Notes: a model not told the origin generated them from the letters alone. Positions 1 through 13,150 are shown, counted from the first letter of the stretch. The stretch: 64,000 nucleotides of DNA from Trichopria drosophilae (GCA_030407085.1 CM059586.1:28879501-28943500); one strand, 5' to 3'. Numbers and translations: made by a program.

Positions 1-865
1 GGCCGTTGACGCGTAAACCATTTGAAACATTTTGTCTAGATGTGTTCTAAAGTTGAATGAAAATAACGCCGAGAAGATTTTAAAAGATAATATCTAATTC
101 TTTTCAAATCTGTGATTAAAACTTCAATACATGCCCATTATTCGGTTCATTTGAGGTTAGATTACAACAACGTTTTAGTAGATACACATAACCTCAAATA
201 GCTCGGTGATTGACTTCCTTTCTTTCAATTCAACAACTTTTAAAGTTTGGTTTTGGTAATGCAAACAATCAACAATGTTGCCATCTGAAAATTGCTAGCC
301 TGACCAGTTCTAAGTGTTTCGCGCGTCGCAACAACTTAATTTGTAAATTATTATGACCACTTTCTTGGTAGGACCTAAAAACCAATTTTCCATGCGAAAA
401 TTTGAATGCATAAATAAATGTAGTCGCTAATCCGTTCTTGCTTTTTATATTAGTTTATGTGTGTCATTTTTCTGTCCAATTTGACCAATATTCTGATGCT
501 GTCTTTGCGTGTAAAAACAATTTTTGTGATACCTACATAATAAATCTTGGCAAATATGGCAAAGTCACGTGCCACAACATACAGAATAGATAATATAGAA
601 TTTCGATCTTCTATACTCCATTGATTGTTATGTGGCACATGGGTCCACGCATAAAAACGGAAAAATCAAACTAGATGCCTTCGACCCGGGTGCCTACAAT
701 TTTGGCTAAATTCGTATTGCAGTTCCCTGACGAATAAGGCTGATGCTTCCGGGAATATTCCCATTTTAAGACTGCCAGGAAAGAAGGCGGCAGAGGGTAG
801 TTCTAGCATCGTTAGGTTTGAGTAGTTTCTATACATATATTGTAACAATATCTTGTTCCTTAAAT

Positions 866-1288
866 AGGGTGAATATGCCAATGAATGGACGGTTAAGCAT
901 TTTTCACACTTTGATCGATTGTAACTTTTGAATTCTTTTATGAAAATTTAATTATGATACCACCATTAGAATCGTTAGACTCTGCTCTTTATGACCGTGT
1001 AGTTCAACCTTTGATTTTATTTAATTATTAACCTCGTCTTCATACGTTTGTAAAAAAATCCGCTAATCCCCAATGAATAGACGGGTTAAATGAAATGGGA
1101 CGTTTTCAGTACCAGTTTTGGATGGCTTTAAAACTTTGCTTTGATTTTACAAAATAATAAACACTGGAAGATCAATAGTACTGTAAATATTGTTTTGAAT
1201 GTTCAAAGAACATAAAAATATGTATTTTGTTATACATAACAAATAGAAATATGTAGAAAATCGTCCATTCATTGGCATATTCACCCTA
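866..1288. mobile_element. MITE-like element with 27-bp terminal inverted repeats
   Basis: The ends are inverted copies: TAGGGTGAATATGCCAATGA continuing into ATGGACG at 866-892, and its reverse complement at 1262-1288. A third, degenerate part of the same word (CAATGAATAGACGGGT) lies internally near 1070. Flanking A/T bases are compatible with a TA target duplication. There is no coding capacity, so this is a non-autonomous DNA transposon. Confidence 0.75.
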
Positions 1289-1318
1289 TATTAAAATTGA
1301 AAATGAGCATTTTCAAAA

Positions 1319-2052
1319 CTTCGACCCCGACCGCAGATCAGCCGAAGCACTGATAAATGAGCACGTCTTCTTCACACTGATGCTTAAAAAAACAAAAATT
1401 AATGAAATTTTTATACTAAAATAAAATTTAATAAAATTTTTAAAGTTAGCCCCCCCCCCTGATACCCGCCTCACTCCCCTGCTTCCTCTGTGTCTCTGTT
1501 TTTCATGTAATGTATATAATATACATACATATGCATTGTATATGTGTATGTACAATTTATGTTAATTTCATGTTAATTTGCTTTTTACGGCATTACCGTT
1601 GATTTTACGAAGAAATGAATACAACCTTTTTTGTAGAGAATTCGATGTTCTATATTTTTTGTTTGAAACATTTTTTTGTGCGATTTGTATTTTTTGTTAA
1701 AAAATGGAAAAACGTGTTTTTTGAGCGTTTTTTTTTTTGTTAAACCTCCCCATACTCTAGTATGCATTGTCTCCAAAAACTAATCAGATCTAAGTTTGGC
1801 CAAGAGAAACCCAAATCCGTTTGTACTTTTTAAATTCACCCTGCCAGTCGCGAGATATCGCGTATACAAAATTTTGCCCACGGACGGACGGACGGACGGA
1901 CGGACGTACAACCTAACGGACACCAATTTTTTATTGTTGCTTTGGGTTCCTTAGGGTCTGAAACGTTGACATTTGATGAAAAACTATAGGGTAATTTTTT
2001 TGCCCGAAGTGACCAAATTCAATACTTCGTCCAGACTTAGTCTGGGTCGAAG
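1319..2052. repeat. Dispersed repeat with TTCGACCC/GGGTCGAA ends and a CGGA tract
   Basis: The segment is bounded by ACTTCGACCC near 1319 and GGGTCGAAGT near 2045, and contains a CGGA tetranucleotide array at 1881-1905. Next to the right end is a small self-complementary run (CCAGACTTAGTCTGG). This may be the tail of a transposable element. Boundaries are approximate and the class is undetermined. Confidence 0.4.
1881..1905. repeat. Tetranucleotide microsatellite (CGGA)n
   Basis: About six uninterrupted CGGA units followed by CGTACAACC. It lies inside the dispersed repeat above. Confidence 0.9.
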
Positions 2053-2147
2053 TAAAAGCCGACAGGTAAAAAACAGACACTTCAAAAAATGATTGTACGT
2101 TTGTCGATGTGTCTATGTTTTTAAGCTTTATTACTCACAGCTATCCG

Positions 2148-3510
2148 CAAAGGGTCATAGCTGTGACAAAAATGTGGAGAAAAACGGCTGTACAACTATT
2201 TAGCTTCAAAATTTTCAAACCGCGAAATCCCAGCTGATCGTTTTCTCCAAATATAGGTGATTATAGGTGATTTACAAATTTTACAGCAATTTTTCGTTAT
2301 TACCGGCAATTGACCTCTAATCGAAAAGTGTTTTATGGGAATGTTGTAGGTGTATAAATGATCTACAATTTTTGTATACATAATTTTTCACATAACCTCA
2401 AAGTTTCAGAAAAAAAACGAAAAACCCGTATTTTTTGTTTTTAATTTTTTTCGGGCTCAAAAATGATTTTTTTTCTTGAAATTTTTAGGAGACTTACTTT
2501 TTTTTGTCCCGAATAAGCTGCCATTTTTTTGAGTAATTATATTAAATATATTTGTTTCTTTTTTATTGATTAAAAACCGATAAAACACCTATTATATTTT
2601 CAGTGAAAAATGTAATTTCACAAAAGGAGAGCATGGAACTTTATTTAATGGAATTTGTTGGTTGAAATATCTACTTTCAGATGGTATATGAATCAATTTA
2701 CATTTCTATACAAGAAAGTGTTGAAAACCTCGAAAAACTAAAAAAAATCGATTTTCAACATTAATATTAATTTAATTTTCAAAATTAATATTTAAAAGAA
2801 AGAAACAAGTGCAATCCTGTTATTGTAAAATTGTTGTTATTACGTAATTTGTTTTATTGTGTAATTACGTTTTATATTTTATCAGTTAATAAATAAATAA
2901 AAATCTAGCTTTTTACGTGTTCTTTTGCACTTTTTTGTACAGAAATGTAAATTGATTCATATATTATCTGAAAGTAGATATTTCAACGAACAAATTCCAT
3001 GAAATAAGCTCGATTATCTATAGTTTTAATATTAGATTTTTCACTGGAAAATATATGTTTTTTTATCGGCGTTTAACCAATAAAAAAGAAAAGAATAAAT
3101 ATTATTATTCAGAAAAAATCACAGCATATTCGGGACAAAAAAAAGTAAGTCTGCCAAAAATTGCAAGAAAAAAAATCATTTTTGAGCGCGAAAAAAAATT
3201 AAAAACAAAAAACACTGTTTCTTCGATTTTTTTTTCTGAAACTTTAAGGTTATGTCAAAAATGATGTATACAAAAATTGTAGATCTTTTTTATACCTACA
3301 ACATTCTCATCACACATTTTTCGATTGGAGGTCAATTGTCGCCGGTAATAACGAAAAATCGCTGTAAAAATTGTAAATCACCTATAATCACCTTCGAGAA
3401 AACGATCAGCTGGGATTTCGCGGTTTGCAAATTTTGAAGCTAAATAGTACAAATAAAGCCGTGAAAGCCGTTTTTCTCCACATTTATGTCAGACTTATGA
3501 CCCTTTGAGG
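2148..3510. mobile_element. Large foldback element, arms about 570 bp
   Basis: The left arm (2148-2722) and right arm (2938-3510) are inverted copies. AAAGGGTCATAG pairs with TTATGACCCTTT, AATCCCAGCTGATCG pairs with CGATCAGCTGGGATT, and ATCTACTTTCAGAT pairs with ATCTGAAAGTAGAT. The AT-only loop is about 215 nt. Small open frames appear as mirror images in both arms, as expected of a hairpin and not of genes. No transposase was seen. If transcribed within the receptor pre-mRNA it would form a long dsRNA. Confidence 0.85.
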
Positions 3511-3788
3511 CTAGATGTGGACTATCAGTTTGTTGACCTGTGGGCATTTTGATTTGTCAGTTCGACCCAAACTTTGGCACGTGAATGTCCAATGCTCGTT
3601 GAGTAGTGTATATAACCTAACCTAAAATATTTATTAGTGAGAACTCAATTACATATTACTGCCTTATTGTTACAATCCATATCGAATACCAACGCTACAG
3701 TTAGCTTGTTAACAAACAAAGTTGAAAATGTGGAGCTCTCTGGACCTTGGTACGCCATATTCCTTAAAATTTTTCGAAATTGCATATT

Positions 3789-4326
3789 TACACGAAAAAA
3801 AATAATCCACTGAAAATCCTTGAACTCGTTCGGATGTTGAGGATTTGAGAAAATTTGGAGGAATATTACGATTCAATTAATAGTAACTGTCTGAGAACTT
3901 GTCAAGAATCATTCCAAAACTCAACAAGAATATTAACTGAAAAGTTCTAGAAAAATTTGAAACAATTTAAAAAAGAAAGACGAAGATAAAAATTTAATTT
4001 TTAGTTCTACATTTACGCGAAAAATTCTGACTCCGACGGAGATTCGAACCCGGGTCTGCTACACGATAATCATCGACCTCTGTCGCGTTGTTATTTTCAA
4101 CTGTAAATAAGGCTGACGCTATGCCAATAGAGAAACCTGAATTTAAATATTTACTTTCAGCGGATTTCCGAATCAATTTGTGACTACATATTTCGAGTTC
4201 CAGAATTATTCAGAAACGTTTCGCATACATTTATCAATAATCATGAGGTTTCCGTCGAACTTTTCTCAAATCCTCAACATCCGAACGAGTTCAGGGATTT
4301 TCACTGGATTATTTTTTTTCCGTGTA
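3789..4326. mobile_element. TIR element with tRNA-like core, copy 1
   Basis: The ends TACACGAAAAAAAATAATCC and its mirrored counterpart GGATTATTTTTTTTCCGTGTA bracket the element. TIR similarity continues into TTGAACTCGTTCGGATGTTG. On the minus strand, about 4030-4090 reads like the 3' half of a tRNA with a box B-like GGGTTCGAATC. A second, diverged copy lies at 27555-28140. It is probably a non-autonomous DNA transposon that captured, or was built with, a tRNA-like pol III unit. Confidence 0.75.
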
Positions 4327-4429
4327 GCAATCGGCATTTTTCCGCAAAAAGGTCGTCATCGCGTCGTAGAAGGGACTTGGCGCAATTTTAAAATTCGTAA
4401 TTCATATCGGCAATGCCGATCTCGTGCGT

Positions 4430-4850
4430 AGACTCGGTTCGAAGCATTGCTGAACGAGCGAGGGAACGAGTTTAATTCAAGTCATTAGCGCACGCCTACA
4501 TCCCCCGCATTCCTCGCCCTCAGCGCGTAGGCATATACGGAACGGTCTCTCGGAGTTCTCATCGGTGCCCTGCTGGGGCCCCAAGGAAATACCAACACAG
4601 GCAAGAATACAAGATTTGCTGCGCACCTCCTACCATCGAAAAAAGAAACCGCGTCCTTTCCATTCGAGCGCCCACGAGAGGGTCTTCTTTCCCTTCCTTC
4701 CTCCTTCCGCTCTACGCCAAGGCCCTCTCACGCGAGGGGCCCATTCAAAAGGCCCGCTGATGCCTTCCTCTGTGTGTAGGCAGTACGGCCAACCGAATTG
4801 GACCCTTTGCCTCGCATCAGGACCGAATCTCTGCTTTTACCAGTAATTTC
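4430..4850. other. GC-richer low-repeat block, function unknown
   Basis: Base composition rises sharply, with several CpGs and oligopyrimidine runs (for example around 4675-4715), between AT-rich elements. Open frames exist on both strands but none resembles a known protein. It could be a regulatory island or an untranslated exon. Confidence 0.35.
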
Positions 4851-5361
4851 GAGGAATTTATGATCTGGTAGTTGGATTATGTCGGTCAACGGTTGCTTCC
4901 TTCTCTTTGTGTGCACTCGAATAACTGAAAATTAGCAATTTAACGCGGGCAAAGAGTTTAGATTAATTTAACAACTTTTATTATTGTTACTCTTATAATA
5001 CAAAAATTCATTAATCAGAAGTAGGAAGAGACCCGCGTGACCTTGGCGTGTAGAATTTATGCTGAATCATCGGAGCCTTTCACTGGACCCTTCGGTTACT
5101 GTTGACTCAACGGAATTCGATGGTTGTGGTGTCCTAAGTTTAGTTGGACAACTTAAGTCGATGGTTGGCTTTATGAAGTACAATTTAAGAGTCAATTCGA
5201 CAATATGGCTGACGAACTGGTCCTAACATTTTGCGTAATTAAACGAATGCCTAAAGAATACATCAGATTTTCACTTACCGATCAGGTAGGCAACTAGAAT
5301 ATTAAGAATACTTTCGGAACGAAGTACACTGTGTTACGGATCAACCTCGCGAGTGTTACAT

Positions 5362-5872
5362 ACAGCGGTCCTCCCCATATTTTAAACATTCGAGTCAAGG
5401 AAGATGACGGCTTCTTCCCTTATTTTATCACTTTCCTTCATCCCCACCACTGGCAGTTTGAGAGAATAAAAACAGAGAAAGGAGATATAGTGGCGTCTTT
5501 CTTCACCTGTATGCGCAAGCGCAAACAGCAGTCCACACTCTTTTGAACACTGTTAAATGGTGAATGGTGGGGGAACTCATGAGGGGAAGAAGTTAACATA
5601 AGAGACGAAAAAAAGTTAAAATAAAGGACGCACTTAAAATAAGAGGAGTTAAAATAAGGGGAGGGCCACTGTATAGTGGCGTCCTTCTTCTCCTGTAAGC
5701 GCAAGCGCAAACAGCAGACCGCACATTCAAAAGAGTGCGGACTACTACTACATGCGCATGACGAATGGTGGGGGAACTCACGAGGGGAAAAAGTTAAAAT
5801 AACGGACGTAAAACAGTTAAAATAAGGGACGCAATTAAAATAAGAGGAGTTAAAATATGGGAGGACGACTGT
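5362..5872. mobile_element. TIR element containing two direct repeats of about 190 bp
   Basis: The termini ACAGCGGTCCTCCCCATATT and AATATGGGAGGACGACTGT are inverted repeats of about 23 bp, next to T/A-rich flanks. Internally a unit of about 190 bp (TAGTGGCGTC, CTTCTTCTCCTGTA, GCGCAAGCGCAAACAGCAG, GGTGGGGGAACTCA, then GTTAAAATAA words) occurs twice in tandem, at about 5487-5672 and 5674-5860. No protein is encoded. Confidence 0.75.
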
Positions 5873-6018
5873 TCGACCTCAAGATAAGAAACCCGTATAT
5901 ACGCACGGAGAAAAGTAGATTTTGAAGTTTAATAATATTTCCTAAGCGGCACTGTCAATTTCGTCATATATACAAAGCGAAGGGAACTAAACAGCTGAGT
6001 ATGGTGTCTTCACAGCAC

Positions 6019-6722
6019 TGGCTATGGCGCGGCCATTTCGTAAAAAGGTTTTTACTTCAACTCGCGATAACACAGTCCATTTTGAGAATTTCGAAACCAG
6101 TAAAAAACAAAATTGATCGTTAGAGGTTTCCACGTCTAGTGAAGAAAGGAAAAGTTATATATGTCAATAAACCAAAAAGTTATCAATTTTTTTCTACGCA
6201 ACTACATAATATAGTTTTTTATACCTTCAGGTGCTTCGTATATCGAGCGAATTTCGAGCGAATTTTCAGCGAGAAAGTTGTTCATTAAGGTATAAACAAG
6301 TTTTCTGGAAAGTTTCATCTTCATTCCATTATTAGTTTAAAAGTAAATGAATGATTAAAGTTGGTAGTTGCACCGCGATTAGAGCCGCGGTTATGTTTAA
6401 GCTATTAATGCAATCAAGATGAAACTTTCGAGAAAACTTGTTTATACCTTAATGAACAACTTTCTCCCTGAAAGTTTTTAAATGCACGAAATTCGCTCGA
6501 TAAATGAAGCACCTGAAGGTACAAAAACTTATATTTTGCAGTTGTTAATAAAAAATACAATAACTTTTTTGTTTCTTGACATGTATCGCTTTTTCTTTCG
6601 GCACTAGTCGCGGACAACTTTAACGATCAATTTCGTTTTTTATTTTTTTCAAAATTCTAAAAATTGGCTATATTATAATGAGTTGAAGTAAAAAATATTT
6701 ACGAAGCGGCCACGAGCCTCTT
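6019..6722. mobile_element. Foldback element, arms about 300 bp
   Basis: The left arm (about 6019-6325) and right arm (about 6411-6722) are inverted copies. GGTATAAACAAGTTTTCT pairs with AGAAAACTTGTTTATACC, AGGTGCTTC pairs with GAAGCACCT, and the GGCCGC-type ends pair. The loop is about 85 nt. The arms differ at many positions, so this is an older hairpin. Confidence 0.8.
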
Positions 6723-7493
6723 TTCCTTGACGGCATTGTAAAATCCAAATTTAGCAAGCCAAATTTGAAAGTCTCAAACTGCTCATTGTGGTGTATTATG
6801 CCAGGAATCGAACTAGACTATACTAACTTTCTACGTGTCCTCGGCTTAGTAAAATTCACTTCTCACTTTTCTCCGTGCGGTATCATGTTAATGAAATGGG
6901 CAGCTCTAATTGCAGGTATCGGAATGGTACTAACCGATTTTTCGTGTGCATTTCCTTGAGGCAGAAGAACTACACCGCATGGCGGCGCGTCGTACACTTT
7001 GTTCCTCCCACCCCATCGCCCATGCGCTGCCTCTTCGATTCTCCCCTCCTTTTGACCAGCGCTATATGAACGGTTTTTGACAGGCGAAATGTGCCATTCC
7101 TAAGAGGAATTGAGTTGCAGGGGAGTAAGGAAACTAAATTGCCATTAGTCATTTGAATATTTGTAATAAATTTATATTTTAATATGAATTTTATAAACAA
7201 TTAGTATTATTTACACGTTCTAGAGCACGGATTGCAACGAAATTGATACTAACATTTGAATAAACTCTTGATTTTTCTTTAGGAAAAAAAGATTTTGTAT
7301 TTCGATCAGTGTAATTATATAAGACCACTAACAAATTTGTGAGAAAATTTCAATCGTAGGCACTGAAAACCAATCCGTTGATCAATTTGGCCCATCACGT
7401 TAGTATTTTAAGATATCTGATCCGAAAAATATTTTTGAAAAATCCTTTTTGACCATTTGTGGTTAGACATGCAAAAAATCTGATACGTAAATG

Positions 7494-7745
7494 TACAGTG
7501 GAGTACGGATATAATTGCGTCCCAGCATATTTGCAAGTTCCGTTTCGTTATATTTAACTGCCGCCGCTTTCTCGTTCCCCCCACCTTGCGGGTTGGGGCC
7601 TCAGGAAGGGCCTACTGTGACGTCACGAACGTAACGCTACTGAGTAGAGTGGGAGAAACGGCGCTCGCCTTCTTTTGACATATATAAGGTGACGGGAGGG
7701 GAAGGCGAGGAACCAAGCGGGCAAATATAGCGGGACTCTACTGTA
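7494..7745. mobile_element. TA-flanked MITE carrying a CRE palindrome, copy A
   Basis: TIRs TACAGTGGAGTACGG and the mirrored CGGGACTCTACTGTA end in TA, as for Tc1/mariner-type MITEs. The GC-rich interior includes CCACCTTGCGGGTTGGGGCC and a perfect TGACGTCA at 7618-7625. Other copies are at 25940 (opposite orientation), 29464 and 31301. Confidence 0.85.
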
Positions 7746-7999
7746 CCTAGACAACGGTGAACCAGACTGAAAATATTTAGGATGCTATTATAGAGATTCT
7801 ACTGTGATCTAAGTAGCGACATTTCATCTTCGACATAATAATAAATTTCAAACTTTCTACATATTAACAATATTTTTCTACTTTGATAAGCCGTACTCTG
7901 GACGTTGAATCATAAATTGCATATCTGAAATAGGTGAATGCTCGTGCCATGTTGGAAAACGTGTACTAATATTTTCTTGCCGTCGTTACTTTACGCTGC

Positions 8000-8611
8000 G
8001 ATACGCGATCCTATTCCCGATCTCCATTGCTCGTATCGTAAAATATTTAGTTGCCGAACAATAAAATACGTTGTCGCGCTTTCATAACTTTCACAACGTC
8101 GTTACTTTGGTATCGCGGCACGGTGGGCCATTACTCGAAAAATAAGTTTCTACGGTGGAAGCGATACAAATGGCTGTACAGGCGTGACAGCATCCGCCGA
8201 TGGGCTCTCGTCAAACCGGCAGACAAAGAAACGAGGCCTTCCTCCCTGTCTAGTCTTCGAGCCATCATTTTTTTCAACGGCAGATCCGCTCTCCTATTGG
8301 CGAACAGAAACCGCATAAAGCAGGATACGTCTCTTACTGCTTGCTCTCTCGTGCTACTGATGCGCAGCACTCATAATGCCTCTATACCCTCCTGGCCTGA
8401 TCTTGGGACATGTGCCTTTTTGTCCGGCAGCTTCACGGGAAAAATTCATGTCTTATTTGAAGGTAAACATTTTCAGAATAAACATCTTGAAATATGTCTT
8501 AGATGCACGCGGAAAAGTCTGGTTTCCAAAACAGCAAATTTTGACATAAAATTTTGTTACTTTTGTCAGACTTTGGGGTGCACCTCAAAAACCCGACAAA
8601 TCGCAAAATAG
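8000..8611 (+). other. GC-richer block with a 186-codon open frame of doubtful coding status
   Basis: A frame open from 8051 to 8611 begins at a non-ATG codon. Its 3' third runs into the palindromic element at 8577, and no domain is recognisable. The basic, Arg/Ser-rich N-terminal part has an overlapping minus-strand open frame (8131-8370). The GC level near 8120-8440 is well above the surroundings. The block is more likely unique regulatory or untranslated sequence than a protein gene, but an unrecognised exon cannot be excluded. Confidence 0.25.
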
Positions 8612-9207
8612 ACACTTCAGAAACCCGACAATCAAAAACTAGATATTTAAAAAACCAGACATTTCAAAAATAGACATTCAAAATAGACCTTCAATTGGTG
8701 TGTTCAGTACATAAAAAATGATCCGGCTCGGGTCGCCGTCCTTGAGGTCTCACTGAGAGGTTATTTAAAGGTCAAAAATGTTTGACCAAGGGGTTAACTT
8801 TGTAAGCCACTTGAAGGTCAACCCCGGCTTATTTATTAAGCACATTTAAAAAAACCAGACATTTCAAAATATACATATCTGAAAATGTAATTAATGATTG
8901 ACTTCTAAATGTGCTTAATACATAAGACGGTGTTGACCTTCAAGTGACTTACTTAAGTTAATCCCTTGGTCAAACATTTTTGACCTTGAAATAACCTTTC
9001 AGTGAGACCCCAAGGACGGCGACCCGAGATAATTGTTTATGTACTGATCGCACCAATCGGAAGTGTCTATTTTGAATGTCTGTTTTTGAAATGTCTGGTT
9101 TTTTAATGCCTGGTTTTTGAATATCTGTTTTTTTAAATATCTGGATTTTGAACGCCGGGTTTTTTGAAATGGCTGTATTGCGATTTGTCGGGTTTTTGAG
9201 GTGCACC
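8577..9207. mobile_element. Palindromic element with GGTGCACC termini
   Basis: The ends GGTGCACCTCAAAAACCCGA and TCGGGTTTTTGAGGTGCACC are exact reverse complements and extend further into ACAAATCG/CGATTTGT. Almost the whole element folds on itself about a centre near 8893; for example TTGACCAAGGGGTTAAC pairs with GTTAATCCCTTGGTCAA. The flanks of the hairpin are tandem variants of AAAAACCCGACA and AAAACCAGACATTTC. The terminal octamer GGTGCACC is itself palindromic. Confidence 0.85.
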
Positions 9208-9723
9208 TAAATTTTGCTATTCAAGTATTAAATTGGTAAAAAAAGTGCTTCACTCCAAAAATGAGGTGTGCAACATGTTTTTTATGTTCACAGAGAAGTT
9301 CAGAAAATTCGGACACTTTTGTGTTATCGAAGTCAAAGAACTTTGCTAACCCGCACGGAAAAAAAAAATCGATGAAAATATATGGGAGAATATATGTGGC
9401 ATATATGTCACAAAATATATGTTCAGAAAATTCAGACAAAAATTTCTAACGGTGTTTTTTTGGCTGCTGATGAGGAATATAACAATAAAATTTGGTCGTG
9501 ATTGTATTGAAGCGGCTGTCTTAAAAAGATTGCTGAAGTACGTGAATTTTTGCGGTTTTTTTTAATTTATCATGAAAAGTACGAGGCTGACAACAAAATT
9601 TACCAAGCAAAAAAAACGGAGAATTAAATTGTCTACAAAATTGAATACATATTTTTTTCATTATTACAAATTGAAGCACATAAAAACAACGAAGGAAGTG
9701 AGTGAACATATGAATTAGGGTTT

Positions 9724-9737
9724 GGCGCCACCTAGGT
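9724..9737 (-). promoter_or_regulatory. CTCF-like motif
   Basis: The minus strand reads GGACCTAGGTGGCGCC, whose AGGTGGCGC part matches the CTCF core. This is a motif match only. Confidence 0.3.
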
Positions 9738-10200
9738 CCTCGTATTGGTACTTAGTGCGAAACTTTTCGAGATAAATGAAAAAAAAACAATAAAACTCGT
9801 TTTTATTGTTGTTTTTTAACATAGCGAATTCAATGCACCGAATTGCCAAATTCTATTGTTGACATTTGTTATCAGCAGTAAAAAATTCCCAAAAAATATG
9901 TTGCACGCTTCACTTTAGAGTTAAGCAGTTTGTCTAAAATTTTACCATTATGGCACTACTGGAATGGCAAAATCTGACGCAAAATGACAAAATCTGATAT
10001 TGAACCATAATTTGGATACTTTCCACAGATTGAACATCGCCAATGTTCTGATTGAAATAAGTCAGTCCATCCTCGAAAAGTCATGGAAGTTTACTGAAAA
10101 GTTTTACCGGCTTTTCAGTACTGTTAACAAGAACAAAATTCAATTTTCCGATTATGTCCGAAACGAGTCCAATTAAAAATACATTTATGTACGTCTTTTC

Positions 10201-10320
10201 GGTGCGTAAAGTAAACTTGTGCGTAAAGTAAACTTTACGCACTCGATTATACTTTACGCACGAAAAAGCCGTACGTAAACAATATTTCGGCACACGTGTG
10301 TGTGTGTAAAGTTCTTTACG
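10201..10320. repeat. Cluster of GCGTAAAGT direct and inverted repeats
   Basis: The word TGCGTAAAGTAAAC occurs twice in direct orientation at 10203-10234, overlapped and followed by inverted copies (GTTTACTTTACGCAC-like) at 10225-10262 and again near 10310. These make nested small hairpins. Function is unknown. Confidence 0.6.
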
Positions 10321-13038
10321 CATACGCCCTTGTATCGAAAACTACTATTTTTTTTGTTTATTTTTATTTTTTCGAGGTTTATTATTGATAAAAGATTATT
10401 AGTGATAAACAATGATGTATCCTGCTGAAAATATAAATGACACTGTTAGAAATTAATAACTTTAATAAGAAATTGAAAATATAATAAAAAATTGTCGAAT
10501 TTTAATTGGTCTGGACCGATGAGAACTTTAGGTACATCCCGACTTAACGGAAAACAGACAAGACTATACTACAAGTAGATTGGACTAGATTAGACAAGTT
10601 AAGACCAGAAAAGTCTGGATTGAAACAGCTCTGGTATAAACAAATTTCACACTAGGAGAATTAGTGAAGTGTATAAATAATGGTATATTTCTTATATTTT
10701 GTAATCCCTTTCTCCTTTATTATTTAAACGTAAATCTAACAACGTTTTGGTAATAATGGGGCCCATATGCAATTCGTACATACGCTGAAAAAATGTTTGG
10801 GTCATACAACAATAAATAACCTACTTTTGAACATTTTACAACTGTTAAGGTTATTAGGTTGAAGTATCCTAGTTTTATGTCCTACCATTGAGAGTAAGCC
10901 ATATCACTATACATTCGGTCCCATGATCAAAGTTTCGGTAGATTAAACGAATTTCACTTGCAATATTGCTCTGACAGCAAAACAGTTTGTCGTGTGCCCC
11001 AAATTTTGATTTCAGTGTATCACATACCAACATAAATAAATATTCCCCTTCGCGGAACGAAAACACAAAGTAAAACAACAAAAACCGCCCGTGTTTTGTT
11101 TTGGTCTTGAGAATGACCTTCCTGCCTATTTCCATGGTTATATTAGTAAAATTGTTATTTTATTAATATAAGTTGACAAAATTACGAAAAACAACTTTTT
11201 TATTTTCAACCTTGACCAAAATCTATTTACCACTAATTTTCGTAGTCATATCAAAATGTAATAATCAGATATGCGGATGAAAATGTCTAAAAACATTACT
11301 AAAAATGTTTATGTTGTAAAATATATTTAAAAAATAGGAAACGTATTTCAAGTCCCAATTTAGTTTTACAATTCGCAATTACAGTAAACAACAACAAAAC
11401 CAAAATCAAAACAACGCGACCAGATAAATGATGATGCATGATGGGTTCTGTAATAACACGAAGCTCATCAGCGACGCCAGCGGGTATCCTGTTGCGCATG
11501 CACATTAAAATTTTATTTTGAGTTCTACCGGTTTTACCAGTATTTTTATCAGTAATAACAGTGCCACGTTTTTTATTACATGTGTCTGTTGTACATTGTA
11601 ACAGTAATGCCGTAAAAGTATCGCGCTTTCCCACTCATTGTGGAAAAGGGTTTTCTCTTTGGTAATTGATAAGAGAGTAAAAGAAATAACGCATATTTTA
11701 AGGTTAACCCCTGAAGAGGAGGTCAAACAATCGTCGAAACGTAGGGTAGATTAAAATCAATTAATGGAACCGTAATAGCCAATTTATTTTCATCCTTTTG
11801 TTTATAACATTCACGGTTCGAAATAATCTAAATTTAGAGTTTTTTATATTAACCCATATATTAACTAAGATGTATAACTGACACTGAGTTAAAAATGTTT
11901 CTTTATTGTAATCTATGAGGCGGGCTCCATGCATTCTGTGAACGTAACATGGTGCCTCGAGATGGCGTTGTTGACATCGCGACTTCTTTTCAGTCTTGAA
12001 AATAATTGGTTAATGGTTAATTTTCTTAAGAATATATATGGACGATTAATTTGAATTGTTGGGAACAAGTTAGATGGAGAATTTCATATATTTTTGAGGT
12101 CGCTAATTACAAATCGGCATTAGATTTTGACAATTTAAAGTGCCAGTTTCAAAATGGCCGACTGGAATGTCAATAGTAAGTTGATTAAGAAGAAACTAGA
12201 TTTATCCTTGAAAATCGAACATGGCGGATTCAAAACGTCGGGTGGAGTTTTCTTCAATAATTTTTTTAAAATCAAAAATGAAAGTTCAAACATGACAAAT
12301 ATGTTTTTATTAATTTTGTTGAATAAATTCTTTTTGTTACTGGATGTCGTAAACTACTATGAGATATTAAGTCAAGTAAAAACATTCCGGAACTAAAGGC
12401 TGACAGAGCACCTATGGCAAAGCAGATAACTTGTTTAACAAGTATACAGGTAATTGTTGCTCATTTGTTGCTAAAAGATTCTACAAATAGTAGACGCTCG
12501 CCCAACTGCTCATATATTTTAAAAAAGCAGGTTTTGCTAACTTGCATAAAAAACATCAGATCATGAAAATTAAATTTCACAATGGCGACAAATATAGCAG
12601 CTTAAAGTCGAAATTTATCCTATTTTTTTTGTTCAAGCAAAGCGGTTTAAATTAGCATTTTTATTGCACCTTTTTGGTTGTTAATCAAAATTCTGTTGTC
12701 AAAATGGTGAAAATTCAAGATGGTGGATCAACTATGGAGGACAAACAGTTTTTAAATATTTCAATTGTTACATAAATTTCTATACAGAAGATTTTGTGGC
12801 CGCTGATCACGAATCTGACATCAAATTTGCGAAATTCAAAAAATTGAATATTTAACATTGCAGGCGAATATTTTCAAAATGTTGTCATTTTTATAAAAAT
12901 TTGCATACTGAAGTTTTTGAGTTTGCTGATCATGAATCTGTAATTTTGTTGCGTTAGGCCGCTATCCATGAAAAAGTAAAAAACAAATTTCGGCTTCCAA
13001 CATGCCATATTCGAGATACTTGTAGTGTAATTTGTGGT

Positions 13039-13150
13039 ATAATGAGTTATACCAAAAGTTGGTCAATATTACGATTTAAATTACAAAATGGCGCTATTGA
13101 TACGGAGTTTTTCGGTTATTTGCGTTTTATTAAAATATTTCTAGTAACTT
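13039..13150. repeat. Dispersed repeat, copy near 13.1 kb
   Basis: This segment is closely similar to 22618-22740. Shared words are AAAAGTTGGTCAATATTACG, ATGGCGCTATT and ATTAAAATATTTCTAGTA. Both copies lie directly beside TTAACCC-ended elements. Confidence 0.7.
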
